From NCBI RefSeq assembly GCF_018861755.1, contig NZ_JAHLEF010000006.1, positions 124,001 to 188,000 of the forward strand: a stretch of DNA of 64,000 nt. Reading direction: 5' to 3'. Each line of letters starts with the position of its first letter. The first letter of the stretch is position 1. Below the pieces are notes generated by a model. That model worked only from the letters and a program-made list of their open reading frames with translations. It ran no database searches and was not told the DNA's origin. Made by a program: the position numbers and the translations under genes. Positions 55,593 through 64,000 of this stretch are shown piece by piece. Source of the DNA: Clostridium sp. CF012 (GTDB lineage Bacteria; Bacillota; Clostridia; Clostridiales; Clostridiaceae).

Positions 55593-56098
55593 TTTTTAAA
55601 TTCTTGCACATTTATGCTTTTTAACAATGCAATAATTTTTCCTTCATTTTTCTTAAAGCAACTGGAACTTACATAAATATGAGCAGCATGAAAGCCTTCA
55701 TCAAATATCAAATGCATATCTTTCCTGTCACTAACACGTTCAGTATATAATACTCCCTTATTACCATGACTTGTTACAAATTTAGTACTATCACAATTTG
55801 CGCTTGGAAAATTTACGTGTCCGATTTGACCATAGACATATATCCGATCATCCTTGTTACCCTCCACATAAATTTCGATTCCTCCATCTGGCGAAGCATC
55901 TTGAGTAGGTGTGTTTCCCAATCTCTCACTAATTTTACTATCCCAGCTATTAGGAAATTCTACACTAAAGTTAAAATCTTTATTAGAATAGGTCTGAATT
56001 TTGTTGTTATAATTACCTTTCTGAGTATTATAAACAAACAATATTATACATATAGTGATAAAAAATAAAATTAACATTACGTATTTTCTTTTAAGCAC
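55589..56098 (-). CDS. Membrane-anchored small protein with PsbP-like fold, function unknown
   Basis: The protein is 169 residues. It starts with a Lys-rich stretch and one hydrophobic segment at about 8-24 (MLILFFITICIILFVY), then a beta-rich outer domain. NKDFNFSVEFPNSWDSKISE followed by an SVEFP-like pattern resembles the PsbP/DUF1795-type fold used by secreted proteins of many bacteria. No enzyme motif is seen. I chose the GTG at 56096-56098, seven bases after GGGGG, over the TTG one codon earlier. Function is unknown. Confidence 0.65.
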   Translation of the reverse strand: MLKRKYVMLILFFITICIILFVYNTQKGNYNNKIQTYSNKDFNFSVEFPNSWDSKISERLGNTPTQDASPDGGIEIYVEGNKDDRIYVYGQIGHVNFPSANCDSTKFVTSHGNKGVLYTERVSDRKDMHLIFDEGFHAAHIYVSSSCFKKNEGKIIALLKSINVQEFKN

Positions 56099-56370
56099 CA
56101 ATTTGCCCCCTTTTATATATTAGATTGCACTGTATATTAATATATATATTAATATACTTAACAAAATTATACAATTATTATGCTAAACATTTTAATAATT
56201 GTATAGTCTACCGTATAATTAAGTAAGGACACATTGGTAATAGAGTCTTTTATAAAAAAAAGAGGAAATTTTATGTTTAACATAGCCTAAAATGAATATC
56301 ATCGTGGGAATTGAAAAACTTGTAAATGCAGGTTATAATCAAAAATTATAAATACTTTTAAGAATAAAAT

Positions 56371-56489
56371 AGATAGGAAACTTATCCGAAGTGACTTGCA
56401 AAGCGAAACGCAGAAAAGATTAGAATTTCTTAATCAAATTTCCAGTTTCAAGTACGTATTGCAAGGCACGTAGGAGAAATTTCCTATCT
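56371..56489. repeat. 119-bp structured element beside pyrE
   Basis: The ends AGATAGGAAA (56371-56380) and TTTCCTATCT (56480-56489) are exact complements. Inside lies a second stem, GATTAGAAT/TTCTTAATC, and a third pairing of ACTTGCAA with TTGCAAGG-like sequence. The whole could fold as a closed multi-branch structure. On the plus strand six T residues follow, and on the minus strand it comes right after pyrE and could end the pyr transcript. The 400-bp gap holds also a hairpin ATACAATTATTA/TAATAATTGTAT at 56169-56204. No gene is seen. Confidence 0.6.
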
Positions 56490-56502
56490 TTTTTATCATG
56501 AT

Positions 56503-57069
56503 TTACTTTATATTCCTACTCCCTGGTTTTACATAAGCTGCTCCGCTTTTACAAAGTGGACAAACTGACTCATCATAGCTTTCAATATCCAGCTTTATAG
56601 AGCTGTAAATAGGATAATCAATAGTGCTACTTCCTCTATCTACAATACAACATATGCCAACTACCTCTGAGCCAAGTTCCTTTAACACCTCTATTGTTTC
56701 TAGTGAGGATTTACCTGTAGTAACTACATCCTCTGTAATTAAAACCCTCTGACCTTTTTTAATTTCAAATCCCCTTCGAAGTTCGAAAGTACCGTTTACT
56801 CTTTCAGTAAATATGGCAGGCTTTCCTGTTTGTCTTCCTACTTCATAAGCTACTATTATACCTCCCATAGCCGGTCCTACTATTACATCAAACTCTATAT
56901 CTTTAAGTTTTTCCACTACTACACTTAGAACTTTTTCAGCCTTGTCTGGATACTGAAGCAACTTTGCACATTGGCAATATCTATTACTGTGTCTTCCTGA
57001 GGATAATAGAAAATGGCCTTCCAATAGTGCCCCTGATTCTTTTAATATATCTAAAACGTTAATATTCAT
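56503..57069 (-). CDS. pyrE: Orotate phosphoribosyltransferase
   Basis: PyrE joins orotate with PRPP to form orotidine monophosphate, the fifth step of UMP synthesis. The protein is 188 residues. The PRPP motif [16 protein letters not shown] lies around residues 109-124, with GPAMGGI at 61-67. A C-terminal CPLCKSG pair of cysteines is found in the clostridial and thermophile branch. The ATG follows CAGGAGG. It is the last gene of the operon, 55 bp after pyrD. Confidence 0.97.
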   Translation of the reverse strand: MNINVLDILKESGALLEGHFLLSSGRHSNRYCQCAKLLQYPDKAEKVLSVVVEKLKDIEFDVIVGPAMGGIIVAYEVGRQTGKPAIFTERVNGTFELRRGFEIKKGQRVLITEDVVTTGKSSLETIEVLKELGSEVVGICCIVDRGSSTIDYPIYSSIKLDIESYDESVCPLCKSGAAYVKPGSRNIK

Positions 57070-57123
57070 AAGATAACCTCCTGTTTTTTAGTAAATCATT
57101 GCGAAAATTAACTTCAAACTGTA

Positions 57124-58020
57124 TTAAATAATTCCTCTAATCTCACTTAAATCTTTAATACCTTCGCGTGTCATATAAGCTTCAATTCCTTCTATTATAT
57201 CTTTGCAAATATCAGGTTTTATAAAATTGGCGGTTCCAACTTGAATTGCTTGTGCCCCTACCATTATAAATTCTATAGCGTCGTCTGCGCTGCATATTCC
57301 ACCCATACCTACAACTGGTATATTTACGGCCCTGCATACCTCATGAACCATTCGGAGTGCCATAGGCTTTATAGCTGGTCCTGATAGTCCTGCATATATA
57401 TTATTAAAGATTGCTTTTCTTTTATTTATATCTACTGCCATGCCTTTAAAAGTATTTATAAGGGACAATGCATCTGCTCCAGCTTCGCAACACTTGTAAG
57501 CCATATCTACTATATCCTCTGCATTAGGTGAAAGTTTTACCATAAGTGGTTTTTTGCAGATGCTTTTCACTTCTCTAACGATTTCATAGGCTACCTTTGA
57601 TTTAATTCCAAACGCCATACCCCCGCATTTCACATTTGGGCAGGATATGTTCAATTCAACTATATCTATGGCCTCATTATTTAATCTCTCTATGGCGGCC
57701 ATATATTCTTCAATATTGTTACCTCCAACATTTGCAATTATAGCTGTATTATATTCTCGCATTTTTGGAAGTTCTATCTTTATAAACTTTTCAATACCTG
57801 GGTTTTGGAGCCCTACACTATTTAGCATTCCCCCACGTGTTTCGAAAACACGTATTCCCTCATTACCTTGTTTTTCATTAATTGTAAGTCCTTTAGAGGA
57901 TATTCCTCCCAATTTACCGATATCGTAATACTGATTGTATTCCGCACCAAATCCAAAAGTGCCAGATGCAGCTATAACAGGATTTTTTAAATTCACACCA
58001 CATAACTCTACATTAGTCAT
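57124..58020 (-). CDS. pyrD: Dihydroorotate dehydrogenase, catalytic subunit (class 1B)
   Basis: PyrD oxidises dihydroorotate to orotate and passes electrons to PyrK. The protein is 298 residues with FMN-barrel blocks [20 protein letters not shown] (with the class 1B active cysteine), and [15 protein letters not shown]. It overlaps pyrK by 8 bp, which fits the required one-to-one complex. The start ATG has GGGGAGG rather far upstream, so coupling with pyrK translation is likely. Confidence 0.97.
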   Translation of the reverse strand: MTNVELCGVNLKNPVIAASGTFGFGAEYNQYYDIGKLGGISSKGLTINEKQGNEGIRVFETRGGMLNSVGLQNPGIEKFIKIELPKMREYNTAIIANVGGNNIEEYMAAIERLNNEAIDIVELNISCPNVKCGGMAFGIKSKVAYEIVREVKSICKKPLMVKLSPNAEDIVDMAYKCCEAGADALSLINTFKGMAVDINKRKAIFNNIYAGLSGPAIKPMALRMVHEVCRAVNIPVVGMGGICSADDAIEFIMVGAQAIQVGTANFIKPDICKDIIEGIEAYMTREGIKDLSEIRGII

Positions 58021-58747
58021 TAAAAATCAAATCCTCCCCAAGAAAAACTGGACCATCCTTGCAGGTTCTTTTATTTCCACCCACTGTTTTACAAGTACAT
58101 ACAAGACATGCACCTATTCCGCAGGCCATATGAGTTTCCATTGACACATATACTGGTACTTTAACATCATTGCATAAACTTACAACCTTTTTCATCATAA
58201 TTTCTGGCCCACAACATATAACTGTTTCATATTTTTGTGGTTCCATTAAATCTGTTACGTATCCCTTATGTCCTTTTAACCCACTTTCTGTGGATAAATA
58301 AACTTTATTTACATATTTTTCCACAGTATCCACAGAGTAATCCACAGTCCTAAACCCTGAATACAAATCTATCTCACAATCCGTAAGACTTTTGATCAAA
58401 TAAATAAGTGGTGCTATTCCAATTCCCCCAGAAACTACAGCAATCTTGCCTTTTATCTTTTCTACCTCAAATCCATTTCCCAGTGGTCCCATTAACTGAA
58501 CGATCTCATTTCCCTTTAATTTACTGAGAAGTTTCGTACCTTTACCTACTATTCCATATAAAAAGCTTATTTTATCCGCACTTACATCGTAAACACTTAT
58601 AGGTCTTGGTAATAAGGGCTCCAGGTCACCTGTCTTTAACATAAAGAATTGACCTGGCTTTACGTTAAACTTGCCCTTTATAGAAAGCATATACACACCT
58701 TCACTTATTTCAACATTTTCATATGTTTTCGCAACTGTACATATCAA
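58013..58747 (-). CDS. pyrK: Dihydroorotate dehydrogenase electron transfer subunit
   Basis: PyrK carries FAD and a [2Fe-2S] cluster and links PyrD to NAD. The protein is 244 residues. The FAD site is RPISVYD, the nucleotide site is [13 protein letters not shown], and the cluster cysteines are in [11 protein letters not shown] plus a later RTCKDGP. The TTG start at 58745-58747 follows GGAGGGG by five bases. It lies between pyrF (60-bp gap) and pyrD, as in Bacillus and clostridia. Confidence 0.96.
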   Translation of the reverse strand: MICTVAKTYENVEISEGVYMLSIKGKFNVKPGQFFMLKTGDLEPLLPRPISVYDVSADKISFLYGIVGKGTKLLSKLKGNEIVQLMGPLGNGFEVEKIKGKIAVVSGGIGIAPLIYLIKSLTDCEIDLYSGFRTVDYSVDTVEKYVNKVYLSTESGLKGHKGYVTDLMEPQKYETVICCGPEIMMKKVVSLCNDVKVPVYVSMETHMACGIGACLVCTCKTVGGNKRTCKDGPVFLGEDLIFND

Positions 58748-58807
58748 CTAAACCCCTCCAGTATTTCTTGAAAAATCGTAGATTATTTCATTTATTTGCC
58801 TCTGTTC

Positions 58808-59686
58808 TTATTTTTCATTTCTCATATTTGCCGCGGCCCTTATTGCATCTCTCATTCTTATTGCCTCTTCCCTAGCAGCTTCTTCAAAAGGAAGACCGAC
58901 CTTTTCACTATTCTTATATGCAAGCAAAATACTTCTAGAAGCATTTACTACCCCACCATTTCCATTTTTTAAATATATGGCCACATCCTCAGCTGCGCCA
59001 CCTTGTGCTCCATAACCAGGAATTAAGAAAAACATTTTTTCTAAATCTTTCCTCATCTTTAGACCTTCATCTACATGTGTACAACCCACAACTCCACCTA
59101 ACGCGCTATATCCACATTGGCCCATAAATCCACTTCCAATTTTTAATAATTTCTCTCCAACAACATCATAAACCTTTTTATTTTCTTTATTTTCTATATA
59201 CTCTATATCCTCGGCTCCCTTATTTGAGGTTCTTACTAGTGAAAATAATCCTTTTTCCTTATTCTTTATATAAGGAAGATAAGGTTCTATGCTATCCATT
59301 CCCATATATGGATTTACAGTTATAAAATCACTTTCAAAATCTCCTTCAAAATGAGCTTTGGCATACATTTCTGCAGTTTTTGCGATATCGCCTCGTTTGA
59401 TATCTGCAATAACTATGCCACCTTTACTTCTTATATAATTCAAAGTATCTTTATATACTTTGAACCCTTTGAGTCCAAGAGCTTCATAATATGCTATTTG
59501 TACCTTATAACAAGCTGCCACATCAAAAGTCGCATCAATTATTTGCTGATTAAATCTATATAGGGCGTAATCCTCATATACAAACTTACTTCTAAAATTC
59601 TCCGGTAAGTATTCTAATGCTGTATCGAGTCCTATGCATACATGTCCTTTTTTTTCTACACTTTTAAATAATTTATCTATAATCAA
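58808..59686 (-). CDS. pyrF: Orotidine 5'-phosphate decarboxylase (long type)
   Basis: PyrF decarboxylates OMP to UMP, the last step. The protein is 292 residues, the long clostridial/mycobacterial type rather than the 240-residue Bacillus type. The catalytic Asp-Lys-Asp set lies in IVIADIKRGDIAKTAEMYA, and the phosphate loop in LIPGYGAQGG. The TTG start at 59684-59686 has AGGTGG upstream. Long and short types share the active site but are otherwise different in sequence. Confidence 0.96.
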   Translation of the reverse strand: MIIDKLFKSVEKKGHVCIGLDTALEYLPENFRSKFVYEDYALYRFNQQIIDATFDVAACYKVQIAYYEALGLKGFKVYKDTLNYIRSKGGIVIADIKRGDIAKTAEMYAKAHFEGDFESDFITVNPYMGMDSIEPYLPYIKNKEKGLFSLVRTSNKGAEDIEYIENKENKKVYDVVGEKLLKIGSGFMGQCGYSALGGVVGCTHVDEGLKMRKDLEKMFFLIPGYGAQGGAAEDVAIYLKNGNGGVVNASRSILLAYKNSEKVGLPFEEAAREEAIRMRDAIRAAANMRNEK

Positions 59687-59727
59687 CAGTTATTCCACCT
59701 TTGCTATTTTATTTATAAATTAACTTT

Positions 59728-60924
59728 TTATTTAAAGTTCTCAGCTTTATAAACTATTCGGCCTGCCTTAATGGTACACATTACAGCGGCTAGTACTGTT
59801 TTCCCATCAAAGGGCGAATTCACTCCTTTAGATAAAAACTCAGTAGTATCAATATTATATTTATTTTTTATATCTAAGAGCACCAAGTCTCCGTCAAAGC
59901 CTATTTTAATTTCACCCTTATTTAATCCCATAATTTTAGCTGGATTTTTTGACATAAGTTCTGAAAGTTTGTTTAAAGTAATATGCCCCTCCCCTACCAA
60001 CTTAGTAAAACATACAGGAAAAGAAGTCTCGAGTCCTGATATGCCAGGGGCCCCTTTTGTTTTATCCTCCATAGTATGAGGTGCGTGGTCAGTAGCTATA
60101 ACATCTACAAATCCATTTTTTATAGCTTCTATTAAGAAATTCACATCCTCTGCTTTCCTTAATGGTGGATTTACTCTATACTCTGTTTCCGAAGTTAATG
60201 CTAAGTGATGTGGCGTAACTTCACAGGTTATTTTTCCTCCCTGCTTTTTACCTTCAATAATGTCACTCATAGCTTCTTTTGTACTAACATGAGCTAAGTG
60301 AAGCTTGCAACCAGTGAATTTTGAAAGAATGATGTCTCTTGAGGTCATTATATTTTCAGCAAGTCTAGTGTCAATGTCTACAAGTTCCTCATTTTCAGCA
60401 TGAGATATTATTGTTAGATTTTTTTCCCTGGCCACTACCATTGCCTGAAGCATTATCCTACTATTCGCAACTCCTTTACCATCATCTGATATAAATTTTA
60501 CTTCATTAGTTAGCTCCAATAGATGGTCTATAGACTGTCCTAATAGATCCTTCGTAATAGATGCGCATTGATGAATGTCTACGAGATTTATTTCTCTAGC
60601 CTTTTTTAATACTCTATTTATGGTGTCCATAGAGCTACATACTGGCTTTGTATTTGCCATAAGGTTTACCGCAGTATATCCGCCACGTGCGGCTGCCTGG
60701 CTGCCTGACAATAAATCCTCTTTATAGGTATATCCCGGCTCTCTAAAATGACTGTGAATATCTACAAAGGAAGGGGCTAAAATATATCCTTCTCCGTCTA
60801 TTACCTCACAGTCTTTTTCTAGTTTTTTTCCTATTTCATATATTATTCCACTATTTATATATACATCAGAAATAAAATCCTGTGAACAATCAATTACTCT
60901 TGCATTTTTAATCAGTAATTCCAT
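59728..60924 (-). CDS. pyrC: Dihydroorotase (type I)
   Basis: PyrC closes carbamoyl-aspartate to dihydroorotate. The protein is 398 residues, slightly shorter than the 425 or so of Bacillus PyrC. The metal-binding motif is DIHSHFREPG (His57 and His59). The later ligands are in ISHAENEEL, HLAHVST and IATDHAPHT. The lysine bridging residue usual in some types is not clear here, as in the type I group. ATG follows GGGAGGG. It lies between pyrI and pyrF. Confidence 0.95.
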   Translation of the reverse strand: MELLIKNARVIDCSQDFISDVYINSGIIYEIGKKLEKDCEVIDGEGYILAPSFVDIHSHFREPGYTYKEDLLSGSQAAARGGYTAVNLMANTKPVCSSMDTINRVLKKAREINLVDIHQCASITKDLLGQSIDHLLELTNEVKFISDDGKGVANSRIMLQAMVVAREKNLTIISHAENEELVDIDTRLAENIMTSRDIILSKFTGCKLHLAHVSTKEAMSDIIEGKKQGGKITCEVTPHHLALTSETEYRVNPPLRKAEDVNFLIEAIKNGFVDVIATDHAPHTMEDKTKGAPGISGLETSFPVCFTKLVGEGHITLNKLSELMSKNPAKIMGLNKGEIKIGFDGDLVLLDIKNKYNIDTTEFLSKGVNSPFDGKTVLAAVMCTIKAGRIVYKAENFK

Positions 60925-61047
60925 AGTTATACCCTCCCTTCACACTAAATTATGGTACAGTCAATATACTAGTATATTGACCCCATTATTTATTCTAATG
61001 TGCTTATTTTTTTGTAGAATTTAAATTCCAGTTAAAATCTACATATT

Positions 61048-61482
61048 TTATAATTTACTAGTAGGGTTGTTAACCTCATCACAATATATACATCGGTACT
61101 CGCCCTTTTCTCTATCTGCGAGGTAAAAGCTGTGCAAAATTTCTTGCTCAACACATGTGATACATCTTGGATTATCGCATTTTATAACTTCTTCGATTTT
61201 GTCTGGTAGCCGTAGTTTAACCTTATTTTCGATTTCTTCTCCAGATATTATGTTTATTGTTATGTTAGGGTCTATAAAGCCTAGCACTGTAAAATCTATA
61301 TCAATTTCATTTTCTATCTTAATTATATCTTTGCGCCCAAGCTTTTTGCTAGTTGCATTCATAATAAGTGCCACTGTATAATCAGCATTATCCAAGCCTA
61401 AATATTTAAATATTTTTATTCCAACACCGGCCTTAATATGATCTATTACTATTCCTCTTTTTATGCTATTAATTGTTACCAT
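61048..61482 (-). CDS. pyrI: Aspartate carbamoyltransferase regulatory subunit
   Basis: PyrI binds CTP or ATP and holds the catalytic PyrB trimers together. The protein is 144 residues. The allosteric domain begins with [16 protein letters not shown], and the zinc domain has four Cys as CDNPRC and YRCIYC. Its ATG shares one base with the pyrB stop (TAATG), so the two subunits are translated together. Together they give an Escherichia coli-type allosteric enzyme. Confidence 0.97.
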   Translation of the reverse strand: MVTINSIKRGIVIDHIKAGVGIKIFKYLGLDNADYTVALIMNATSKKLGRKDIIKIENEIDIDFTVLGFIDPNITINIISGEEIENKVKLRLPDKIEEVIKCDNPRCITCVEQEILHSFYLADREKGEYRCIYCDEVNNPTSKL

Positions 61483-62408
61483 TATTCATCCACCCCCAAA
61501 AGCTTAGCAATAAGTGCCATTCTTACATACATTCCATACTTTGCTTGCACAAAGTAACAAGCTCTTGGATCAGTATCAATTTCTACAGCTATTTCATTTA
61601 CTCTAGGAAGTGGATGCATAACTATCATATCTTTTTTAGCCTTTTTCATTTTTTCTTTATCTAATATATAACTGTCTTTAAGCCTTATATAATCATCCTC
61701 ATTAAAAAATCTTTCCTTTTGAACTCTAGTCATATATAAGATATCTAAATCAGAAATAACCTCTTCTAATCTTTCCACTTCTAGAAACTCTATATTATTT
61801 TTTCCCAATACTTCTGATTTAATGTAGGTAGGAATTGTTAATTCCTTTGGTGAAATAAGTACGAATTTGATGTTTTCATATCTAGACATGGCCTTTATTA
61901 ATGAATGAACTGTTCTACCAAACTTTAAATCCCCACAAATTCCTATGGTTAGGTTTGATAATGTTCCTTTAATATCCCTTATGGTTAAAAGATCTGTTAG
62001 TGTTTGAGTTGGATGTTGGTGACCACCGTCACCTGCGTTAATTACTGGCATCTTTGAATTCATAGATGCCACCCTCGGAGCTCCTTCTTTGGGATGTCTC
62101 ATTGCCGCGATATCTGCATAACATTCTACTGTTCTTATAGTATCTGCTACACTTTCTCCTTTTGCTGCTGAACTTGATTTTGCTTCAGAAAAACCTAATA
62201 CCCTACCCCCAAGCCTTAGCATTGCTGCTTCAAAGCTTAGTCTTGTTCTTGTGCTTGCTTCATAAAATAATGTTGCCAAAATTTTTCCATCGCAAATATG
62301 CGAAAACTTTTCAGGACTTTTAATTATTTCATCTGCATAATCAAAAATCTCCTCTAGCTCTAGTAGTGTAAAATCCATTGGGTCAATTAAGTGTCTTCCT
62401 TTTAACAT
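61482..62408 (-). CDS. pyrB: Aspartate carbamoyltransferase catalytic subunit
   Basis: PyrB makes carbamoyl-aspartate, the first dedicated pyrimidine step. The protein is 308 residues from the ATG at 62406-62408. The carbamoyl phosphate site STRTRLSFE lies near residues 49-57, HPTQTL near 130, and [10 protein letters not shown] near 265. I chose this ATG, not the one two codons before, because AGGAG lies eight bases upstream. That ribosome binding site is part of a PyrR-binding-loop-like sequence. It is the first gene of pyrBICFKDE; carAB is not in the window. Confidence 0.97.
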   Translation of the reverse strand: MLKGRHLIDPMDFTLLELEEIFDYADEIIKSPEKFSHICDGKILATLFYEASTRTRLSFEAAMLRLGGRVLGFSEAKSSSAAKGESVADTIRTVECYADIAAMRHPKEGAPRVASMNSKMPVINAGDGGHQHPTQTLTDLLTIRDIKGTLSNLTIGICGDLKFGRTVHSLIKAMSRYENIKFVLISPKELTIPTYIKSEVLGKNNIEFLEVERLEEVISDLDILYMTRVQKERFFNEDDYIRLKDSYILDKEKMKKAKKDMIVMHPLPRVNEIAVEIDTDPRACYFVQAKYGMYVRMALIAKLLGVDE

Positions 62409-62416
62409 ATACATCC

Positions 62417-62452
62417 TCTCCTTCTCAGCCTCTCCGGACTAAATTTAAAGGT
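62417..62452 (-). promoter_or_regulatory. Second PyrR-binding-loop-like sequence, overlapping the pyrB ribosome binding site
   Basis: On the minus strand the sequence TTTAGTCCGGAGAGGCTGAG runs into AAGGAG, the pyrB Shine-Dalgarno. It differs from the first copy (62561-62594) only by an extra G in CCGGAGAGG and an extra T. If PyrR binds here it would cover the pyrB start. No pyrR gene lies in the window. Confidence 0.65.
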
Positions 62453-62504
62453 ACTAAAATTCTTTTAACATTGTTTTCATTTATTTTATAATTACTAGAA
62501 AAAT

Positions 62505-62535
62505 AAAAAACGCCATCTCTATTATGAGAAGGCGT
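62505..62535 (-). terminator. Attenuator terminator in the pyr leader
   Basis: On the minus strand ACGCCTTCTC ATAAT AGAGATGGCGT forms the stem, followed by TTTTTTATTTTT. Its 5' arm CCTTCTC (62526-62532) is complementary to GAGAAGG (62563-62569) at the end of the first PyrR loop, so terminator and antiterminator exclude each other. Confidence 0.88.
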
Positions 62536-62560
62536 AGCAATACCAATATAAAACATCTAC

Positions 62561-62594
62561 TTCCTTCTCAGCCTCTCGGACTAAATTAAAGGTT
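62561..62594 (-). promoter_or_regulatory. PyrR-binding anti-antiterminator of the pyr operon
   Basis: The minus strand reads TTTAGTCCGAGAGGCTGAGA then AGGAAG, matching the known PyrR-binding loop (AGUCCxGAGAGGCU). CCTTTAA before it pairs with AAGG after it to make the anti-antiterminator. It stands 26 bp in front of the attenuator terminator. With UMP or UTP bound, PyrR should favour termination. The promoter must lie before 62600; the rest of the 62415-62775 gap has no gene. Confidence 0.9.
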
Positions 62595-62775
62595 ATTTAT
62601 TATTTATTCTTTCATTTATAGTACTATATCTTTGAATCCCTGTCAACCTAAATGCAAAAAACAACCACTTGTTTTATTTACTTATTTGATGCTTTATGAG
62701 ATAATGATTCCATTATTAATTCTTTTAATAATTTGATTAAAAAACATATTATTAAAATTTTGAGGGGGCATAAAC

Positions 62776-63204
62776 ATGGGACAAAACGCTAAATTATTTC
62801 AACAGTTTATAAATGAAAATTCCATACCTATGATGACTAATAATAATATTGAAGGGTTTACAACTTTTGTTATTCCTGAAGAACAAGCAATTAAAGATGC
62901 CAAAGTTAAAGTTGTAGTGGCTATAACTGATGACGATGCCTACGCAGATATGTACATATATGATATAGCTAATGTTATTAACGATGATACTTTAAAAGCA
63001 AAATTATATAAGCTTTTAAATGACCTTAATAGTTGTTATAAATTCATATCCTTTTATGAAGCTGGTAACGTAATAAATGCTAAATGTTGTATACCTTTTA
63101 GTGACAATTTTGATGCAAAGTTAGTTTTTGATATCCTTTCAGTTCTATCTAGGGCTGTAGAAGATGAATACGATAATATTATGAAAACAATATGGGATAA
63201 CTAG
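62776..63204 (+). CDS. YbjN-like small protein, function unknown
   Basis: A 142-residue acidic cytosolic protein with no signal or membrane segment. The pattern of alternating strands (FTTFVIPEE, VKVVVAITDDDAYADMYIY) and helices (LYKLLNDLNSCYKFISFY, LSVLSRAVEDEYDNIMKTI) recalls the YbjN/type III chaperone-like fold, but I am not sure of it. The ATG follows GAGGGGGCATAAAC. It is divergent from the pyr operon and is followed by a strong terminator. Function unknown. Confidence 0.65.
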   Translation: MGQNAKLFQQFINENSIPMMTNNNIEGFTTFVIPEEQAIKDAKVKVVVAITDDDAYADMYIYDIANVINDDTLKAKLYKLLNDLNSCYKFISFYEAGNVINAKCCIPFSDNFDAKLVFDILSVLSRAVEDEYDNIMKTIWDN

Positions 63205-63248
63205 TTTGTCGACTACCCTCTAATTTCTTTTAAATATTTAAATTTTAA

Positions 63249-63355
63249 AAACTTGTGGACAATAAGAATACCACTAAGCAGAAAGCGTTGCTAGTTAAAC
63301 GAAAAATAACACAAGTTTAAAACACCCTTTCTATAAGCTATAGAAAGGGTGTTTT
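63249..63355. terminator. Bidirectional terminator with adjacent inverted repeat
   Basis: AAAACACCCTTTCTATA and its complement (63319-63355) form a near-perfect 17-bp stem that can work both ways between the converging genes. Just before it, AAACTTGTG (63249-63257) and CACAAGTTT (63310-63318) form an outer inverted repeat 52 bp apart. Confidence 0.85.
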
Positions 63356-63366
63356 ACATACTATTT

Positions 63367-64000
63367 TTAGAAATTTTGAAGCTTACCATCTATTGATAAA
63401 AATCGCTTTTCGTAAAAATCTAATGCTTTTGATTGTTTTACTTTTACTTGTATATTTACAGCTTCAAAGTTGTCAAATAATAATTCAACAATTCTTTTAT
63501 CCAATAATTTATGGTCTGTTTGTTTTTTCATAACTTTATAAATTTCATTTTTATCCATTCCTTTTCTATAAGGTCTATCTTCGGATATTGCAGTAAATAT
63601 ATCTGCAACAGTCATTATTCTAGACCCGGTCCCAATTTCCTCATTAGTCAGATGAAAGGGGTAACCACTACCATCTAATTTTTCATGATGATATCCAGCC
63701 CACTCAGCTATTCGTTGCAATCCACCAATTGAATCTAAGGTATTGAAAGTATGATATGTATGGCATCTCATTATCGCAAACTCATCCACAGTTAATTTGC
63801 CAGGCTTCTCAAGAATACTGTTTGGTATTACTAATTTTCCTATATCATGAAAATTTCCTGCTATCATCATTGACTTTACATCTAACTCAGCTAGTCCAAA
63901 TAATTCAGATAACTTTACCGCACATTCTGATACACAAGATGTGTGAGTAGCAGTATACCTAGACTTAAAATCTATTAAGTCTCTATACAAATTCGATATT
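63367..64000 (-). CDS. HD-GYP domain protein, probable c-di-GMP phosphodiesterase (5' end off window)
   Basis: The C-terminal 210 or so residues of an HD-GYP protein. The HD motif is FHDIGK, the signature is HHEKLDGSGYPFHL, and DIFTAISEDRPYRKG is the metal-binding block; these are the family residues for c-di-GMP hydrolysis. The frame runs open off the right edge with no stop (the last residues at the edge read ISNLYRDL in reading order), so upstream sensory domains are not seen. A TTG at 63988-63990 is possible as a start but is not needed. A shared terminator follows. Confidence 0.88.
   Translation of the reverse strand, partial: ISNLYRDLIDFKSRYTATHTSCVSECAVKLSELFGLAELDVKSMMIAGNFHDIGKLVIPNSILEKPGKLTVDEFAIMRCHTYHTFNTLDSIGGLQRIAEWAGYHHEKLDGSGYPFHLTNEEIGTGSRIMTVADIFTAISEDRPYRKGMDKNEIYKVMKKQTDHKLLDKRIVELLFDNFEAVNIQVKVKQSKALDFYEKRFLSIDGKLQNF

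Noticed and set aside
58320-58350. Three TCCACAG-type strings resembling DnaA boxes
   Set aside because: They lie inside pyrK and encode its conserved protein; none is a full TTATCCACA match.

Overview
The window is low-GC, AT-rich chromosomal DNA from an anaerobic spore-former of the Clostridium sensu stricto type. This is inferred from base composition, strong GGAGG ribosome binding sites, the order tig-clpP-clpX-lonB-lonA-engB, pyruvate formate-lyase with its activase, and T-box-free but riboswitch-rich leaders. I cannot name a species. Most genes lie on the minus strand. There are no rRNA, tRNA, CRISPR, phage or intact insertion-sequence genes.

Layout, left to right. 1-3.65 kb: a guanine-riboswitch-controlled purine salvage and uptake operon (xpt, a BMP-family lipoprotein, an ABC ATPase cut by the window edge). 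3.8-10.7 kb: the glycogen operon glgC-glgD-glgA-glgP, followed by a broken, internally deleted second glgD. 11.1-17.3 kb: D-serine dehydratase, a MocR regulator, D-Ala-D-Ala ligase, SpeD and Asd. 17.5-23.1 kb: a cobalamin-riboswitch operon (cobQ, cbiB, hemA, hemL). 23.2-28 kb: a two-gene permease pair, a decayed padR/permease-prefix gene pair, trmB and an M50 membrane protease. 28.4-36.4 kb: a tandem nucleotidase with an SH3 domain, an NAGPA-type phosphodiester glycosidase with an unknown membrane-anchored partner, PhoH-PIN, and a PerR-like regulator. 36.4-41.3 kb: a solute-binding lipoprotein, an unknown membrane-anchored protein, a bactofilin, and three Asn-, Gly- and Cys-rich low-complexity proteins that look like surface or spore-layer components. 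41.5-50 kb: the protein quality-control block. 50.2-56.1 kb: a TIM-barrel isomerase-like protein, unknown anchored proteins and pflB-pflA. 56.5-62.6 kb: the pyrimidine operon pyrB-I-C-F-K-D-E behind a PyrR attenuator. 62.8-64 kb: a small YbjN-like protein and an HD-GYP protein cut by the right edge.

The least explained signals are non-coding. A short repeat with core GGGGACNGTTAACAA occurs in four intergenic clusters, once inside the xpt operon and once supplying the last codons and stop of cobQ. A second hairpin repeat occurs near glgA and speD. A 119-bp structured element lies beside pyrE. The pyr leader carries two PyrR-loop-like sequences, one in a terminator/antiterminator arrangement and one overlapping the pyrB ribosome binding site. 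Two perfect DnaA-box nonamers lie between hemA and hemL. I found no clear new defence or mobile system. The best candidates for undescribed biology are the repeat family and the Asn/Gly/Cys-rich protein cluster.
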